From Propionibacteriaceae bacterium (GTDB taxonomy: Bacteria; Actinomycetota; Actinomycetes; Propionibacteriales; Propionibacteriaceae), in assembly GCA_031267295.1 (NCBI GenBank), contig JAIRZI010000073.1, forward strand, positions 1 to 52,544: a DNA stretch of 52,544 nt, given 5' to 3'. Shown here one piece after another: positions 29,744 through 40,283 of the stretch. The notes under the pieces are model-generated. The model did not search any database, was not told the DNA's origin, and was given only the letters and a program-made list of their open reading frames with translations. Position numbers and translations under genes: made by a program. Each line of letters begins with the position of its first letter. Within the stretch, counting starts at the first letter, position 1.

Positions 29744-30838
29744 ATGGCAACACTTTTTGATCCCCTTGTGCTGCGCGGACTCACCGTGCGCAATCGTATG
29801 TTCCTACCGCCGATGTGTACCTACTCCTGTAAAAACCGTGACGGCATACCTACAGATTGGCATCTGGTGCATTATGGCTCCCGTGCGGTGGGCGGTTTTG
29901 GGTTGATCACAGTGGAGGCTACCGGGGTGACACCGGAAGGGCGCATTACGCCGTATTGCTGCGGGCTATGGAACGATACGCAGCGTGACGCTTGGAAGCG
30001 CGTCGTTGATTTTGTCCATGAACACGGTGCTGCGATCTGCGTACAACTCAATCATTCGGGTCGTAAAGGCTCATCCGCAGATAAGGCGGCGACAGTGCCG
30101 GAATCCGAAGGCGGTTGGAAGACGATGGCACCAAGCGCGCTCGCATTTCCGGGTTACGACACCCCGCGCGAGATGACGAAAGGTGACATTGCGGGTGTCA
30201 CTCAAGCGTTCGCGGATGCTGCGCGCCGAGCTGTTGAAGCTGGTTTCGATGCAGTGGAGTTACATGCAGCTCACGGCTACTTGCTCTTTGAGTTCCTAAG
30301 CCCGCTCAGCAACAAGCGCAGCGACGAATACGGCGGTGACTTTGCAGGCCGTAGCCGATTCCTGGTAGAGGTAGTAGATGCCGTACGCGCCGTATTGCCG
30401 GAAACTATGCCGTTGCTAGTGAGACTGTCGGCTACTGAATGGACGGACGACGGCTGGAGTGTGCGAGAGAGTGTGCAGTTATCCACACTCCTCAAAGAAC
30501 ACGGCGTAGACATGATGGATGTCAGCTCTGGCGGCAATGTGCCGACACAGATCGACACTCAACCCGGTTATCAAGTGTGGCTAGCGCGCCATGTGGGGCG
30601 TTCCGGCTTACCCGTAATCGCCGTCGGACTCATCACCAGCCCCAAACAAGCCGGACGCATCATGGATGAAGGTGGTTTGGATGCCATCGCTATTGGACGT
30701 GCTGCGATTCGGCGGCCATACTGGCCGCTATGGGCAGGTTACAAACTGGACAAACAACCAGAAGAGATGGCCTACCCGGCGGCGTATCTGCGCGGAGCGT
30801 TTGTGCCTAAACAAAAGATGGATTCCGAGGGAAAGTAA
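29744..30838 (+). CDS. NADH:flavin oxidoreductase / old yellow enzyme family
   Basis: LFDPLVLRGLTVRNRMFLPPMCTYS, ELHAAHGYLLFEFLSPLSNKRSDEYGG, AIGRAAIRRPYWPL. Confidence 0.93.
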   Translation: MATLFDPLVLRGLTVRNRMFLPPMCTYSCKNRDGIPTDWHLVHYGSRAVGGFGLITVEATGVTPEGRITPYCCGLWNDTQRDAWKRVVDFVHEHGAAICVQLNHSGRKGSSADKAATVPESEGGWKTMAPSALAFPGYDTPREMTKGDIAGVTQAFADAARRAVEAGFDAVELHAAHGYLLFEFLSPLSNKRSDEYGGDFAGRSRFLVEVVDAVRAVLPETMPLLVRLSATEWTDDGWSVRESVQLSTLLKEHGVDMMDVSSGGNVPTQIDTQPGYQVWLARHVGRSGLPVIAVGLITSPKQAGRIMDEGGLDAIAIGRAAIRRPYWPLWAGYKLDKQPEEMAYPAAYLRGAFVPKQKMDSEGK

Positions 30839-30982
30839 TAACGATTAGCTCGGCATAACTTACGCGCTCAAGCGCTATGAAAATTTCTTAAATAGGGCTT
30901 GTCTCGCACCGATTGGCAAGGGTATAGTTACGCTCTGTCTAATAAGTTTCTTTAATATTCTTATAGTGATGCTATCTGCGGG

Positions 30983-32140
30983 TTGACTGCTGTAAACAGT
31001 TGCTTGGAAAGGAGAACGGTGTACATAACCTCACGTTCGGCAGTAGAAGGCGCTGGGTCGCCTACTACGGGCGTTGAAGTTAAGTATGGCGCTACTCGGG
31101 CGTTACCCGTCACTACTGCCGAGTTGCCGATACCGCCCTCCCCGAAGAGAGCGATGTTCACCGATGCAGCCCTCAAAGTGAGTGCTAGTTTGACACGCAG
31201 TAACGCTGGCAATAAGCGTGCCGTTAAAGATTCGGCAAGTGAGAATGAAATTACGGTAGTGCAGACCGTCCAGCGCAGTATAAGGAAAGACACTCACCGT
31301 CGTTTTTTGCCGAGCGCCGCTATCATTTTGTCCATTGCTGCCAGCATCGGCGTATCTGTGGCCGTCGAAGCCGCTACGAATGACGGTATCCGCGATGTCA
31401 ACATGCAGATACGTGATGTTGCTGCGGATGGCTATGCGCGAGCCGTCTCGGCGGTTACTTTGGGTCAAGTGAATGAAACAACACTCGATTTCACGCCAGG
31501 TAACAATGCACAGTTGTTGGCTATGGGTATCGTATCCACTATCACCAACGCCAATGAAGCCGCCGCTGAGGCTATGCAAGTGCAGGCTGAACTGGACGCT
31601 GCGGCTGAGGCTCGTCTTATTGAAGCGCAACGGATTGCCGTTGAAGCGGAGATCGCTAGGTTGCGTGAAGCGGCTGGTGCCATCACAGACGAGGAAGCTT
31701 TGGTGGTGTGGAAGCAGTTGAATATCAGTTTTGGGCAGTTCCAACCGCCGGTGACAGGCGCTGATGTTACCAGCAGATTTGGGGTGCGGATTCACCCAAT
31801 CTATGGCAATACAAGTTTCCATAACGGTTTGGATTTAGGCATTGCATGTGGCACTCCAATTACTGCCGCTGCAAATGGCGTAGTCGAAATGGCCGGATGG
31901 AATGGTCAACTAGGTTTGAACGTCGAGATTAAGCACGGCGACATCACCACTGGTTACGCACATATGCTTGAAGATTCCATCAGGGTGAGTGTCGGGCAGC
32001 AAGTTGAGCAGGGGCAAGTGATCGGTTTAGTTGGCAACACCGGTGTCTCTACCGGATGTCATGTACATTGGACTGCTGCCGTACAAGGTGCAGACGGCGA
32101 AGCTAGCTACTTTGACCCAGCGATATTTTTACTGCGGTAA
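30983..32140 (+). CDS. M23-family metallopeptidase with TM and coiled-coil; start possibly at 31019
   Basis: FHNGLDLGIACGTPITAAANGVV...GYAHM...GNTGVSTGCHVHW. Confidence 0.92.
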   Translation: MTAVNSCLERRTVYITSRSAVEGAGSPTTGVEVKYGATRALPVTTAELPIPPSPKRAMFTDAALKVSASLTRSNAGNKRAVKDSASENEITVVQTVQRSIRKDTHRRFLPSAAIILSIAASIGVSVAVEAATNDGIRDVNMQIRDVAADGYARAVSAVTLGQVNETTLDFTPGNNAQLLAMGIVSTITNANEAAAEAMQVQAELDAAAEARLIEAQRIAVEAEIARLREAAGAITDEEALVVWKQLNISFGQFQPPVTGADVTSRFGVRIHPIYGNTSFHNGLDLGIACGTPITAAANGVVEMAGWNGQLGLNVEIKHGDITTGYAHMLEDSIRVSVGQQVEQGQVIGLVGNTGVSTGCHVHWTAAVQGADGEASYFDPAIFLLR

Positions 32141-32185
32141 CTCCTCTCAAGAATTGTGCGGGGGTTGGTACGATAGCGGGCGTAA

Positions 32186-32282
32186 CCGTTAACCGATACT
32201 TAAGCTAGCGATTCTTCTTCCTCCCCAAAAAATACTGAGAGATGCCGCTGCGATAAGTGCTGCCGTTAACCGATACTTAAGC
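32186..32282. repeat. Two 20 bp direct repeats CCGTTAACCGATACTTAAGC (32186-32205, 32263-32282)
   Basis: Exact match between the two copies, 77 bp apart, upstream of pgi. Confidence 0.8.
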
Positions 32283-32394
32283 CGCTTGTTGCGCAGTTCC
32301 AATGATTGTTAAGCGGTAGCGCGTCGCCCAAGTTTTTATATTGACGGAACAACTCGAAAGCGTTATGCGCGATTAAGCGACTAGGCTTTAAGGC

Positions 32395-34059
32395 ATGTGT
32401 ATGCCGGTTGATGCCACCCGTACTGCTGCTTGGAAAACGCTCAACGAACTTGCCAACACCTTTGTGCCAGATTTGCGAGGATGGTTCACAAGCGACCCGG
32501 GACGCTCAGCGCGTTTCACTTATCAAGCCGGTGAACTACGTGCCGATCTGTCAAAGAATCTCATCACTGATGACGTAGTGACAGCGTTAATGGAGTTAGG
32601 TGAGCAGGTGGGGTTAGCGACACGACGTGACGCAATGTTTGCCGGTGAACGCATTAACACCACCGAACACAGACCGGTATTGCACACCGCACTACGTAAG
32701 CCGAGGTCTGAGAGTCTCATCGTTGCTGGTGTGGATGTGGTGGCGCAGGTACACGAGGTGCTAGATAGAGTGTGTGCTTTCGCCGAAGAAGTGCGTAGTG
32801 GAGGTTGGCGCGGCGTTACCGGTAAACCAATTCGCACAGTTGTCAATATCGGTATCGGTGGTTCTGATCTCGGCCCGGTAATGGCATACGAGGCGTTGGC
32901 ACCGTATCGGCACTCCGGGATAGAGTGTCGATTTATCTCCAACATTGACCCGGCGGATAACTACGAGAAAACCCGCGATCTTGACCCAGAGACCACCTTG
33001 TTCGTGGTGAGTTCCAAAACATTCACCACATTAGAAACGATGACCAATGCCCGTCTTGCCCGAAGTTGGCTGTTACAGGAGTTGGCGGCTAATGGAGTTA
33101 TCGTGAGTAACCCGCAGAGCGTCGTCAGTCGCCACTTTGTTGCAGTATCAACTAATTTGGAAGCGGTGGCGGAGTTCGGCATCGATCCAAAGAACGCTTT
33201 CGGGTTTTGGGATTGGGTAGGGGGACGCTACTCTTTAGACTCCGCGATCGGGCTTTCTGTCGTTATCGCCATCGGTGCCGATAACTGGCGTGAACTGCTC
33301 GCCGGTATGTACAACATGGACGAACATTTCCGCACCGCACCACTGCCCCAAAACCTACCGGCACTCATGGGGTTATTGAATGTGTGGTACGTCAATTTCC
33401 TACACGCGGCCACTCACGCGGTGTTGCCATATGCGCAGTATCTGCATCGTTTCCCCGCATACTTACAACAATTGACGATGGAATCCAACGGTAAACGGGT
33501 ACGCTGGGACGGCACTGCGCTCAGTAGCGCCACCGGTGAAGTGTTCTGGGGAGAGCCGGGCACCAATGGGCAACACGCTTTCTATCAACTCATCCACCAA
33601 GGCACACAGTTGGTGCCGTGCGATTTTATCGCCGCTGCAGTTCCTCACCATCCGCTTAGTGACGCTAACCAAGACGTACATGAGTTGTTCCTAGCTAACT
33701 TCTTCGCGCAACCGGCTGCGTTGGCGTTTGGGAAAACTGCCGACGAAGTGCGAGCCGAAGGAACTCCAGCGGACATCGTTGCTGCCCGAGTGTTTCCGGG
33801 AAACCGTCCGTCTACTGCTATCTTGATGCCGTTGCTCACTCCCCGGGTGTTAGGGGAACTGGTAGCGCTGTATGAGCACATTACTTTTACACAGGGTGTG
33901 GTGTGGGGTATCAATAGTTTCGATCAGTGGGGAGTGGAACTGGGTAAACAACTTGCTTTGGCTATCGTCCCAGCGCTCGCCGGTGATGACACAGCGCTTG
34001 CTGCACAGGACGCTTCCACTCAAGGTTTGATCTCCTGTTATCGTGAACTGCGTGGGTAG
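32395..34059 (+). CDS. pgi: Glucose-6-phosphate isomerase
   Basis: [58 protein letters not shown]. Confidence 0.96.
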   Translation: MCMPVDATRTAAWKTLNELANTFVPDLRGWFTSDPGRSARFTYQAGELRADLSKNLITDDVVTALMELGEQVGLATRRDAMFAGERINTTEHRPVLHTALRKPRSESLIVAGVDVVAQVHEVLDRVCAFAEEVRSGGWRGVTGKPIRTVVNIGIGGSDLGPVMAYEALAPYRHSGIECRFISNIDPADNYEKTRDLDPETTLFVVSSKTFTTLETMTNARLARSWLLQELAANGVIVSNPQSVVSRHFVAVSTNLEAVAEFGIDPKNAFGFWDWVGGRYSLDSAIGLSVVIAIGADNWRELLAGMYNMDEHFRTAPLPQNLPALMGLLNVWYVNFLHAATHAVLPYAQYLHRFPAYLQQLTMESNGKRVRWDGTALSSATGEVFWGEPGTNGQHAFYQLIHQGTQLVPCDFIAAAVPHHPLSDANQDVHELFLANFFAQPAALAFGKTADEVRAEGTPADIVAARVFPGNRPSTAILMPLLTPRVLGELVALYEHITFTQGVVWGINSFDQWGVELGKQLALAIVPALAGDDTALAAQDASTQGLISCYRELRG

Positions 34060-34068
34060 GAGGAAATA

Positions 34069-34737
34069 GTGGGATTGTTTCAAAAGATTCTCACCTGGCT
34101 AGTAAAGCAGGTGTTGAGTGTGGTCGTTGGGGTGACGTTGCTGGCGTTGGGTGTGTCGTGGCTGATTGTGCGCGGTCTCTCGTCTGAACGTATCGAAACT
34201 GTGGAATCAGTACCGGCGCGACAAGTGACGTTGGTGTTGGGAGCGGCGATGTGGGACGACGGCCCGTCACCGTATCTGCAAGCAAGACTGGCGAGTGCTG
34301 CTGCGCTGTATCATGCGGGGAAAACCGAAGTTATCATCGTATCTGGCACGGAAGACGGCGGCTACTCCGAGCCAGCAGGTATGAAAACATGGTTGGAGTC
34401 AGTGGGAGTGCCGTCTGGGCGCATCATCATGGATAAAGGGGGTGACGACACTTACAGTTCCTGTGCTAGAGCGCGTGACGTTTATGGGGTGCGTTCTCTT
34501 ATCGTGGTGACGCAGGATTATCATCTGCCGCGCGCGGTGGCAGTGTGCAAACTGCTCAATATTGATGTGTTGGGGGTACCTGAAACGGAACGCAGCCACA
34601 ATCTTGAATACCGACGTTATCAAGCGCGTGAACTATTAGCGAATGTAAAGATGCTATTCGACGTGGTGACCGGTCGCACTGTAAACAGCGACGGGGAACA
34701 TGATGCGCTTCCGCAAGCGTTGAACTCTCCGAGATGA
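34069..34737 (+). CDS. YdcF/SanA-family (DUF218) membrane protein
   Basis: N-terminal TM; VLGAAMWDDGPSPYLQARLASAAALYHAGK, VVTQDYHLPRAVAVC. Confidence 0.87.
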   Translation: MGLFQKILTWLVKQVLSVVVGVTLLALGVSWLIVRGLSSERIETVESVPARQVTLVLGAAMWDDGPSPYLQARLASAAALYHAGKTEVIIVSGTEDGGYSEPAGMKTWLESVGVPSGRIIMDKGGDDTYSSCARARDVYGVRSLIVVTQDYHLPRAVAVCKLLNIDVLGVPETERSHNLEYRRYQARELLANVKMLFDVVTGRTVNSDGEHDALPQALNSPR

Positions 34738-34826
34738 ACGTGCTTGTGTTCCCCGACCCGGCCACACGTCATTGCTTACGCAGCGGCGAAAGTGCGGGGG
34801 AACGCGGCGCTTTAACTTAACCTACG

Positions 34827-35459
34827 TCACCCGGCACTCTTGGGAGTATTTGCCGCTGCGTTTTCTCGTGCCTGGTCGCTATTTTTGCGAGTGGCATCAA
34901 TGTCATCAGCTATATTGGCGATCACCATGCAGATAGTGAGCCACAGTACGGCATCCACTAGCCCACTCAACAAATTTCGTAAGACACCTGCTGGGGAGTA
35001 AATGACACCTGAGAACAGCGAGATAAGTACGTCGAGTATCGTAACGGCTGCATACCCCCAACCGATGATACGAAGCAGATTAGGCCAGAATCCTTCGGAA
35101 CCAAATTTGGTATTTTTCACATTTCGGAACCCGGCGAACGCTTCGCCTTGAATAAACTGACTCATCGCACTGGGGTTTTGTGGTTGCGGTGAGTACGGCG
35201 GTTGCGCCGGATATGGTTGCTGCGGGTATCCCTGCGGTGCGTAACCCTGCGGCGAGTAACCCTGCGGCGGCCAGGTTTGTTGACCGGGCTGCGCTGGTGC
35301 GGCAGGTGGTACCGGGACGGCACCAGCAAGCGTTGGGTCGGGTGCCCAGGGGGCTACTGGAATGGCAGCCGTGACTTCTGTTTTGGGTGCTGGTACGGCA
35401 GGGTTATTTTCTGGCGTAACTGGGGGTGTCGGAACTTGTCCAGTGTTATCGGTAGACAT
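34827..35459 (-). CDS. DUF4282-like membrane protein with Pro/Gln/Gly/Tyr-rich N-terminus
   Basis: PQGYSPQGYAPQGYPQQPYPAQ repeats followed by two TMs; start taken at MSTDNTG. Confidence 0.6.
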   Translation of the reverse strand: MSTDNTGQVPTPPVTPENNPAVPAPKTEVTAAIPVAPWAPDPTLAGAVPVPPAAPAQPGQQTWPPQGYSPQGYAPQGYPQQPYPAQPPYSPQPQNPSAMSQFIQGEAFAGFRNVKNTKFGSEGFWPNLLRIIGWGYAAVTILDVLISLFSGVIYSPAGVLRNLLSGLVDAVLWLTICMVIANIADDIDATRKNSDQARENAAANTPKSAG

Positions 35460-35591
35460 TAAGGTAGCCTCCTTGAGTTCAAAATCGCACCACGGAACCG
35501 AAGAACCGCAACACATGCCATGTTAATCTTAGCTGGTGCCAAACGCACGACGTATGCACCGCAGAAAGTCTTACTGCCAAATATCTTGAAC

Positions 35592-36780
35592 CCCGAGTTT
35601 TTCCGCTTTTGGATGGTTTTGAAGTTGAATACGGGTTTGGTTAGGTATTTCGTTGTTATTTCGGGGTGATTTCCTGCACCAACGTGGAATATCGTATCTG
35701 CGTTTAACGACAAGATTGTGTGTCTTTTCGGATTAACGACAAACTTGTGTACCTTTTCGGATCAGCAACAAATTGTGTACCTTACTTCGGATGTGTCACG
35801 GTTAGCTTATTCACCCTACGCAGTCTTTTCCAGCAATGTAAGAGATGTGGTATTCGAGTGGTATTGCTGCGGGTAACGATCTTAGTTTCCCCGCCACTGC
35901 GAGGAGCGCAAGGCAGCACAGCACAGCAGCACACAATAACGTACCGAGTCCCCCGTCACTGCGAGGAACATAAGGCGGCACGACGCAGCAGCACACGGTA
36001 ACGTATCGAGTTTCCCCGTCACTGCGCGGAACATAAAGCAGCACGACGCAACAACACGCAGTAACGTATCGAGTCCCCCCGTCATTGCGAGGAGCGCAAG
36101 CGACGAAGCAATCCAGAAAAAGAGTGCTTGCTGAACAAAAAATGATCCCGTTCAATAAACCCGAACTAAAAAGGCTCACATAAACGACACCTAAATAACT
36201 GGATTACTTCGCGCCCTTTCGGTCGCTCGCAATGACGGACGATAAATAATCACATAAGAGCGAATATATCCCCACAACGTGCAGCAACCTACGGTGAATA
36301 ACACTTAAGTAACTGGATTGCTTCGCGCCCTTTTGCTCGCTCGCAATGACGGGCGATATGTAATCGTGCAGTAACGTATTAAGTTCCTCTGTCCTTGCGG
36401 GGAGCGTAGGGCGACACAGCGTAGCAATGCACAGTAATGTATTGAGTTTCCCTGTCCTTGCGGGGAGCGTAGGGTAGCACGACGCAACAACGCACGATAA
36501 CGTATCGAGTCTTTCCGTCATTGCGAGGAGCGCAAGCGACGAAGCAATCCAGAAAAAGAGTGCTTGCTGAACAAAAAATGATCCCGTTCAATAAACCCGA
36601 ACTAAAAAGGCTCACATAAACGACACTTAAGTAACTGGATTGCTTCGCGCCCTTTTGCTCGCTCGCAATGACGGGCGACAGGTAATCGCGTGATGCATAT
36701 CACCACTTTGAATAGCTCTGATTTAAACCCAAAATTTACACCACCATAACCACTCCTACACTAAAACGGAAAAACTCGGG
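35592..36780. mobile_element. Composite non-autonomous element (family A composite, long form) with exact 14 bp terminal inverted repeats
   Basis: CCCGAGTTTTTCCG at 35592-35605 and CGGAAAAACTCGGG at 36767-36780; interior has two full cores (36079-36238, 36515-36674), a partial core ending at 36352, and arrays of 62-63 bp head units. Confidence 0.82.
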
Positions 36781-36896
36781 TGCAGAGTATCTTGGATGTA
36801 TAACGCATGTCGACGTGTGCAGAAAACGAGCAAAATGCCACTAGCGCTACCATGACATACGATTCGAACCTAAAAATACCCGCAGAAAAACTCTTT

Positions 36897-38225
36897 TTAA
36901 GCGAGCGCTCCCATCGGATCCCACAGCGGCAGCATGATTGGTTCTTGATCTAATTTGGCAACCAGCTCCGGGGGTAAGTCTTGCTTTGGAACTGCCACCT
37001 CAAACACATACTCAGCGAACCAAGAGTCGTTCATGGTGTCATATCCCTTGTCGGAGCGGTCGTCGCCCCAAGAGTTTTCGACGCGGTAGCGACGGATGGT
37101 GCCGTCTGGTAACACGTCAATCCCAGTGATAACCATAGCGTGCGTCATCGCTGAAACTCCGAGCTGCAAACGTTCGGCTTTCGTCATGTCGAGCGGTACT
37201 CCGTACACACCTTGATAATCAAGGAGGGCGGCATCCCATAACCCGTGATCCCGATCAAACTGTTTACCGACATCACAACCGAACCACACTACTTTAGAAT
37301 CCTTAAGCGCGGTGTGTACCAACGTCTTGAGCGTATCGGCATCAGTGTTGAGGTAACGCACCGGACGACCGCCCACAACATTGCCGAGATGGTCAACACT
37401 CAGCAGCGACCCGTATGGGCTGGTAACCCGGGGATCGTTCACCACGCACACGTAATCATTCAAATCGACGGTGATGTACTTTGCAGCAAACTGGGCGGGT
37501 GTCATAGTGCCCATTCGGTTAAATAACTTGTCCTTGTCTCTCCACTGCCAAATGAACTCGGTGGGCGGGGTGCCGAGGTGGATGGCCAGCACCCGATAGC
37601 TGTCAGCGATGAACCCCAGTCGCAGTGCGTTGGCATCTTCCCCGTTCGCGACTGCGGCGCGTAACTTTCCGGCGGCGCGGCGCAGCAAGGTGCATAGTGT
37701 GTTGTTCATCGCAGCGGTGTTGGATGACGATTCGGTCTCCGGCATGGCGAACTTCGGCACCACACCATATTTTTGCACCAGTGAGACGAACATATCCCAC
37801 TGACCACCATCACCGATAGGGTCGTCGATGAGACATGCAACGGTGCGATCATCTAGTGGTCGCTCGGCCAGTTCGATCATCGAGGTGAGGAACCAGTTGG
37901 CTTTCTCCAACTTGTCCCAGAAATGTAGATAGGTTTGCGAGAACTCAAAGTTATCTACCTTAAGTTCTGAGAGCATGTGTTGCTTAAGGAAGTTCAACCC
38001 AGCAAACAGCCAACAACGCCCCGACTTCTTTTGGTTGGTGATCGGCCAAGTGTCGAGTTGAATACTCATTGAGGTGTCGATAGCGGCTACGATGCTTCGA
38101 TCAAGCGCCACATTTTTCACATCAACATTGCTGACGGCGTTGCGCATCAGCCGTGCGGTTTGATCGGCAGTGAACCTTGCCGTTAGGGCGGCTATCTCGT
38201 TTAATTGCAGTGCGGAATCGGACAT
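36897..38225 (-). CDS. pepC: C1-family aminopeptidase C (bleomycin hydrolase)
   Basis: ITNQKKSGRCWLFAGLNFLK, THAMVITGIDV, YRVENSWGDD. Confidence 0.94.
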   Translation of the reverse strand: MSDSALQLNEIAALTARFTADQTARLMRNAVSNVDVKNVALDRSIVAAIDTSMSIQLDTWPITNQKKSGRCWLFAGLNFLKQHMLSELKVDNFEFSQTYLHFWDKLEKANWFLTSMIELAERPLDDRTVACLIDDPIGDGGQWDMFVSLVQKYGVVPKFAMPETESSSNTAAMNNTLCTLLRRAAGKLRAAVANGEDANALRLGFIADSYRVLAIHLGTPPTEFIWQWRDKDKLFNRMGTMTPAQFAAKYITVDLNDYVCVVNDPRVTSPYGSLLSVDHLGNVVGGRPVRYLNTDADTLKTLVHTALKDSKVVWFGCDVGKQFDRDHGLWDAALLDYQGVYGVPLDMTKAERLQLGVSAMTHAMVITGIDVLPDGTIRRYRVENSWGDDRSDKGYDTMNDSWFAEYVFEVAVPKQDLPPELVAKLDQEPIMLPLWDPMGALA

Positions 38226-38392
38226 ATGGAGAGCTTACGCCATTTCTTAACAATACTCTGTGCTGCCGATGAGCGAACTGAGATTCGACCATTCGATCTG
38301 CGCGTCACGACAGTAATTTATGACCACTCAGCGATGTCTCCCGGTTGAGTACGTATGATATGACTCACGACAAGCGAAATGTGAGGATGCCC

Positions 38393-39733
38393 ATGACAAG
38401 AACTATCTCCGATGACGCTGTGCGGCGGCTTTCCGGTGCGATACAGATTCCGACGCTCAGTATGCTCAATTATGCCGATACCGACTTTTCGGCTTTCGAC
38501 ACTTTTCTGCAGTTCCTCCAGGATGCGTTTCCACTGCTTCATGCCACATTGGAGCGGGAACAGGTAAACACCTACGGACTGGTGTATATCTGGCGCGGTA
38601 CGCGCCCGGAGCGCGAACCGATACTGCTGATGGCGCATTATGATGTGGTACCGGCCGAAGATTTAGCTGGCGAGTGGAAATATCCGCCATTTTCAGGCAC
38701 AGTGGCCGAAGGACGGGTTTGGGGGCGCGGCACACTGGACATAAAGAGCCAACTCATCGCGCATATGGAAGCCGTCGAGACACTTATTCGCGCCGGGTTC
38801 ACCCCAGAGCGTGATATTTATTTCGCTTACGGTCACGATGAGGAAATTTCCAGCGGAACGAATGGAGCAACGATAATCGCCGCACTGTTTAAGCAGCGGG
38901 GTTTGCGCTTCGCTGGCATTTTGGACGAGGGTGGGCTGGTGGTAACCGGCGCGATTAAAGGTGTGCGATCACCGGTAGCGTTGATTGGGGTGAGCGAAAA
39001 AGGACATTGTAACTACGAAATCACCGTGCGGGGCAGTGGCGGACACAGTTCAATGCCTCCGAAAAAAACTGCGCTTGGCCAAGCCGCCGAACTGGTGACG
39101 CGGATAGAGCGACACCCGCTGCCTGCACGGCTGACACCCACAGTGCTAACTATGCTGCAGCGAGTCAGTGTTGAAATGGGAGGATTGACGCGCTTTGCGT
39201 TACAAAACACCTGGCTGCTCGGCGGACTTGTAAAAAGTTTGCTCGCCAACTCTGCGGAAACAAACGCCATGTTACGCACCACTTGTGCGCCGACGATGGC
39301 GCGAGCGAGCGATGCGGAAAACGTATTGCCGCAAACCGCAACCGTAAATATAAATGTGCGTTTACTCGCAGGAGACACCATTGATTCAGTCGCCGCGCAC
39401 TTCAGAAAATTGGCTGGCGACATGCCGGTCGAGATACGCCCGTTATCGCGGACGGAAGCATCACCGGTTTCGCCCAGCTCTGGCGAGTTTTACGAGCAAA
39501 TCGAGAAGTTAACGCAAAAATGGTTCCCTGATGCAATAGTTGTGCCCTACCTGGTGATGGGCGGTACGGATTCACGCAAGTACGCCGACAGTAGCGACCA
39601 CATTTACAGATTCACCCCAATTCAGGTGACGAATGAAGAAAAGAACGCGATTCATAACCGTGATGAAAGTATCAGCATTGAAAACTATGCCGGCATGGTG
39701 CATTTTTTTGAAGCGCTGTTGGAAAGTTTCTAG
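38393..39733 (+). CDS. M20-family peptidase (carboxypeptidase S / PM20D1-like)
   Basis: ILLMAHYDVVPAED...WKYPPFSGTVAEGRVWGRGTLDIKSQ, YGHDEEISSGTNGA. Confidence 0.9.
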   Translation: MTRTISDDAVRRLSGAIQIPTLSMLNYADTDFSAFDTFLQFLQDAFPLLHATLEREQVNTYGLVYIWRGTRPEREPILLMAHYDVVPAEDLAGEWKYPPFSGTVAEGRVWGRGTLDIKSQLIAHMEAVETLIRAGFTPERDIYFAYGHDEEISSGTNGATIIAALFKQRGLRFAGILDEGGLVVTGAIKGVRSPVALIGVSEKGHCNYEITVRGSGGHSSMPPKKTALGQAAELVTRIERHPLPARLTPTVLTMLQRVSVEMGGLTRFALQNTWLLGGLVKSLLANSAETNAMLRTTCAPTMARASDAENVLPQTATVNINVRLLAGDTIDSVAAHFRKLAGDMPVEIRPLSRTEASPVSPSSGEFYEQIEKLTQKWFPDAIVVPYLVMGGTDSRKYADSSDHIYRFTPIQVTNEEKNAIHNRDESISIENYAGMVHFFEALLESF

Positions 39734-39747
39734 TAGGGGAAGAGTTT

Positions 39748-40278
39748 ATGAACAACATATCCATGACTGATTACGAAACGGCTAGCGCAGAAGTGCGAGC
39801 AGAATACGATGATCAAATTGCCAAACATGGGCGAATAACCAACATGAAACGCACTCTGCTACACAATGTTCCCGCATTTAAGGCGTATATGGAGTGGTAC
39901 ACGTTGCAAGGTGAGCTTGCGAGTTTTCTAAGCGAACGAGCCATCGCAGTGTTTTCACACGCTATTTCAAGCGAAAATGACTGTTTGATCTGCAGCGTCT
40001 TTTTTCGCAAGATGCTGATCGATGCCGGAGACGACCCGGATAATCTCATTTTGTCGGACGAAGAGCAGCTACTAGTTCATTTTGGACAGGCTATCGTCAA
40101 GAATCCACATGTCATCGCGCAGCAACTGTCTGATGCCTTGGCGGCACGCTATAACGAAGAACAAAGGGTGCTGCTGATTGCGTTTGCTGGCATCATGGTG
40201 GCAACCAATCTTTTCAACACCGTAGCGCGGGTGGAGTTGGACGAAGTGTTATACAGCTATCAGAAGAAAGCGAGCTGA
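39748..40278 (+). CDS. Carboxymuconolactone decarboxylase / AhpD-like protein
   Basis: SHAISSENDCLICSVFFRKMLIDAG has the ENxCxxC arrangement. Confidence 0.8.
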   Translation: MNNISMTDYETASAEVRAEYDDQIAKHGRITNMKRTLLHNVPAFKAYMEWYTLQGELASFLSERAIAVFSHAISSENDCLICSVFFRKMLIDAGDDPDNLILSDEEQLLVHFGQAIVKNPHVIAQQLSDALAARYNEEQRVLLIAFAGIMVATNLFNTVARVELDEVLYSYQKKAS

Positions 40279-40283
40279 TTTTA

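Noticed and set aside
35811-36179. Minus-strand ORFs sharing MSLFSSGLLNGIIFCSASTLFLDCFVACAPRNDG... (also 23400-23687, 36204-36521, 36379-36615), with Cys-rich ~21 aa repeats
   Set aside because: They are translations of the family A core plus 62-63 bp head units; periods of both 62 and 63 bp break the frame, and no independent coding evidence is seen
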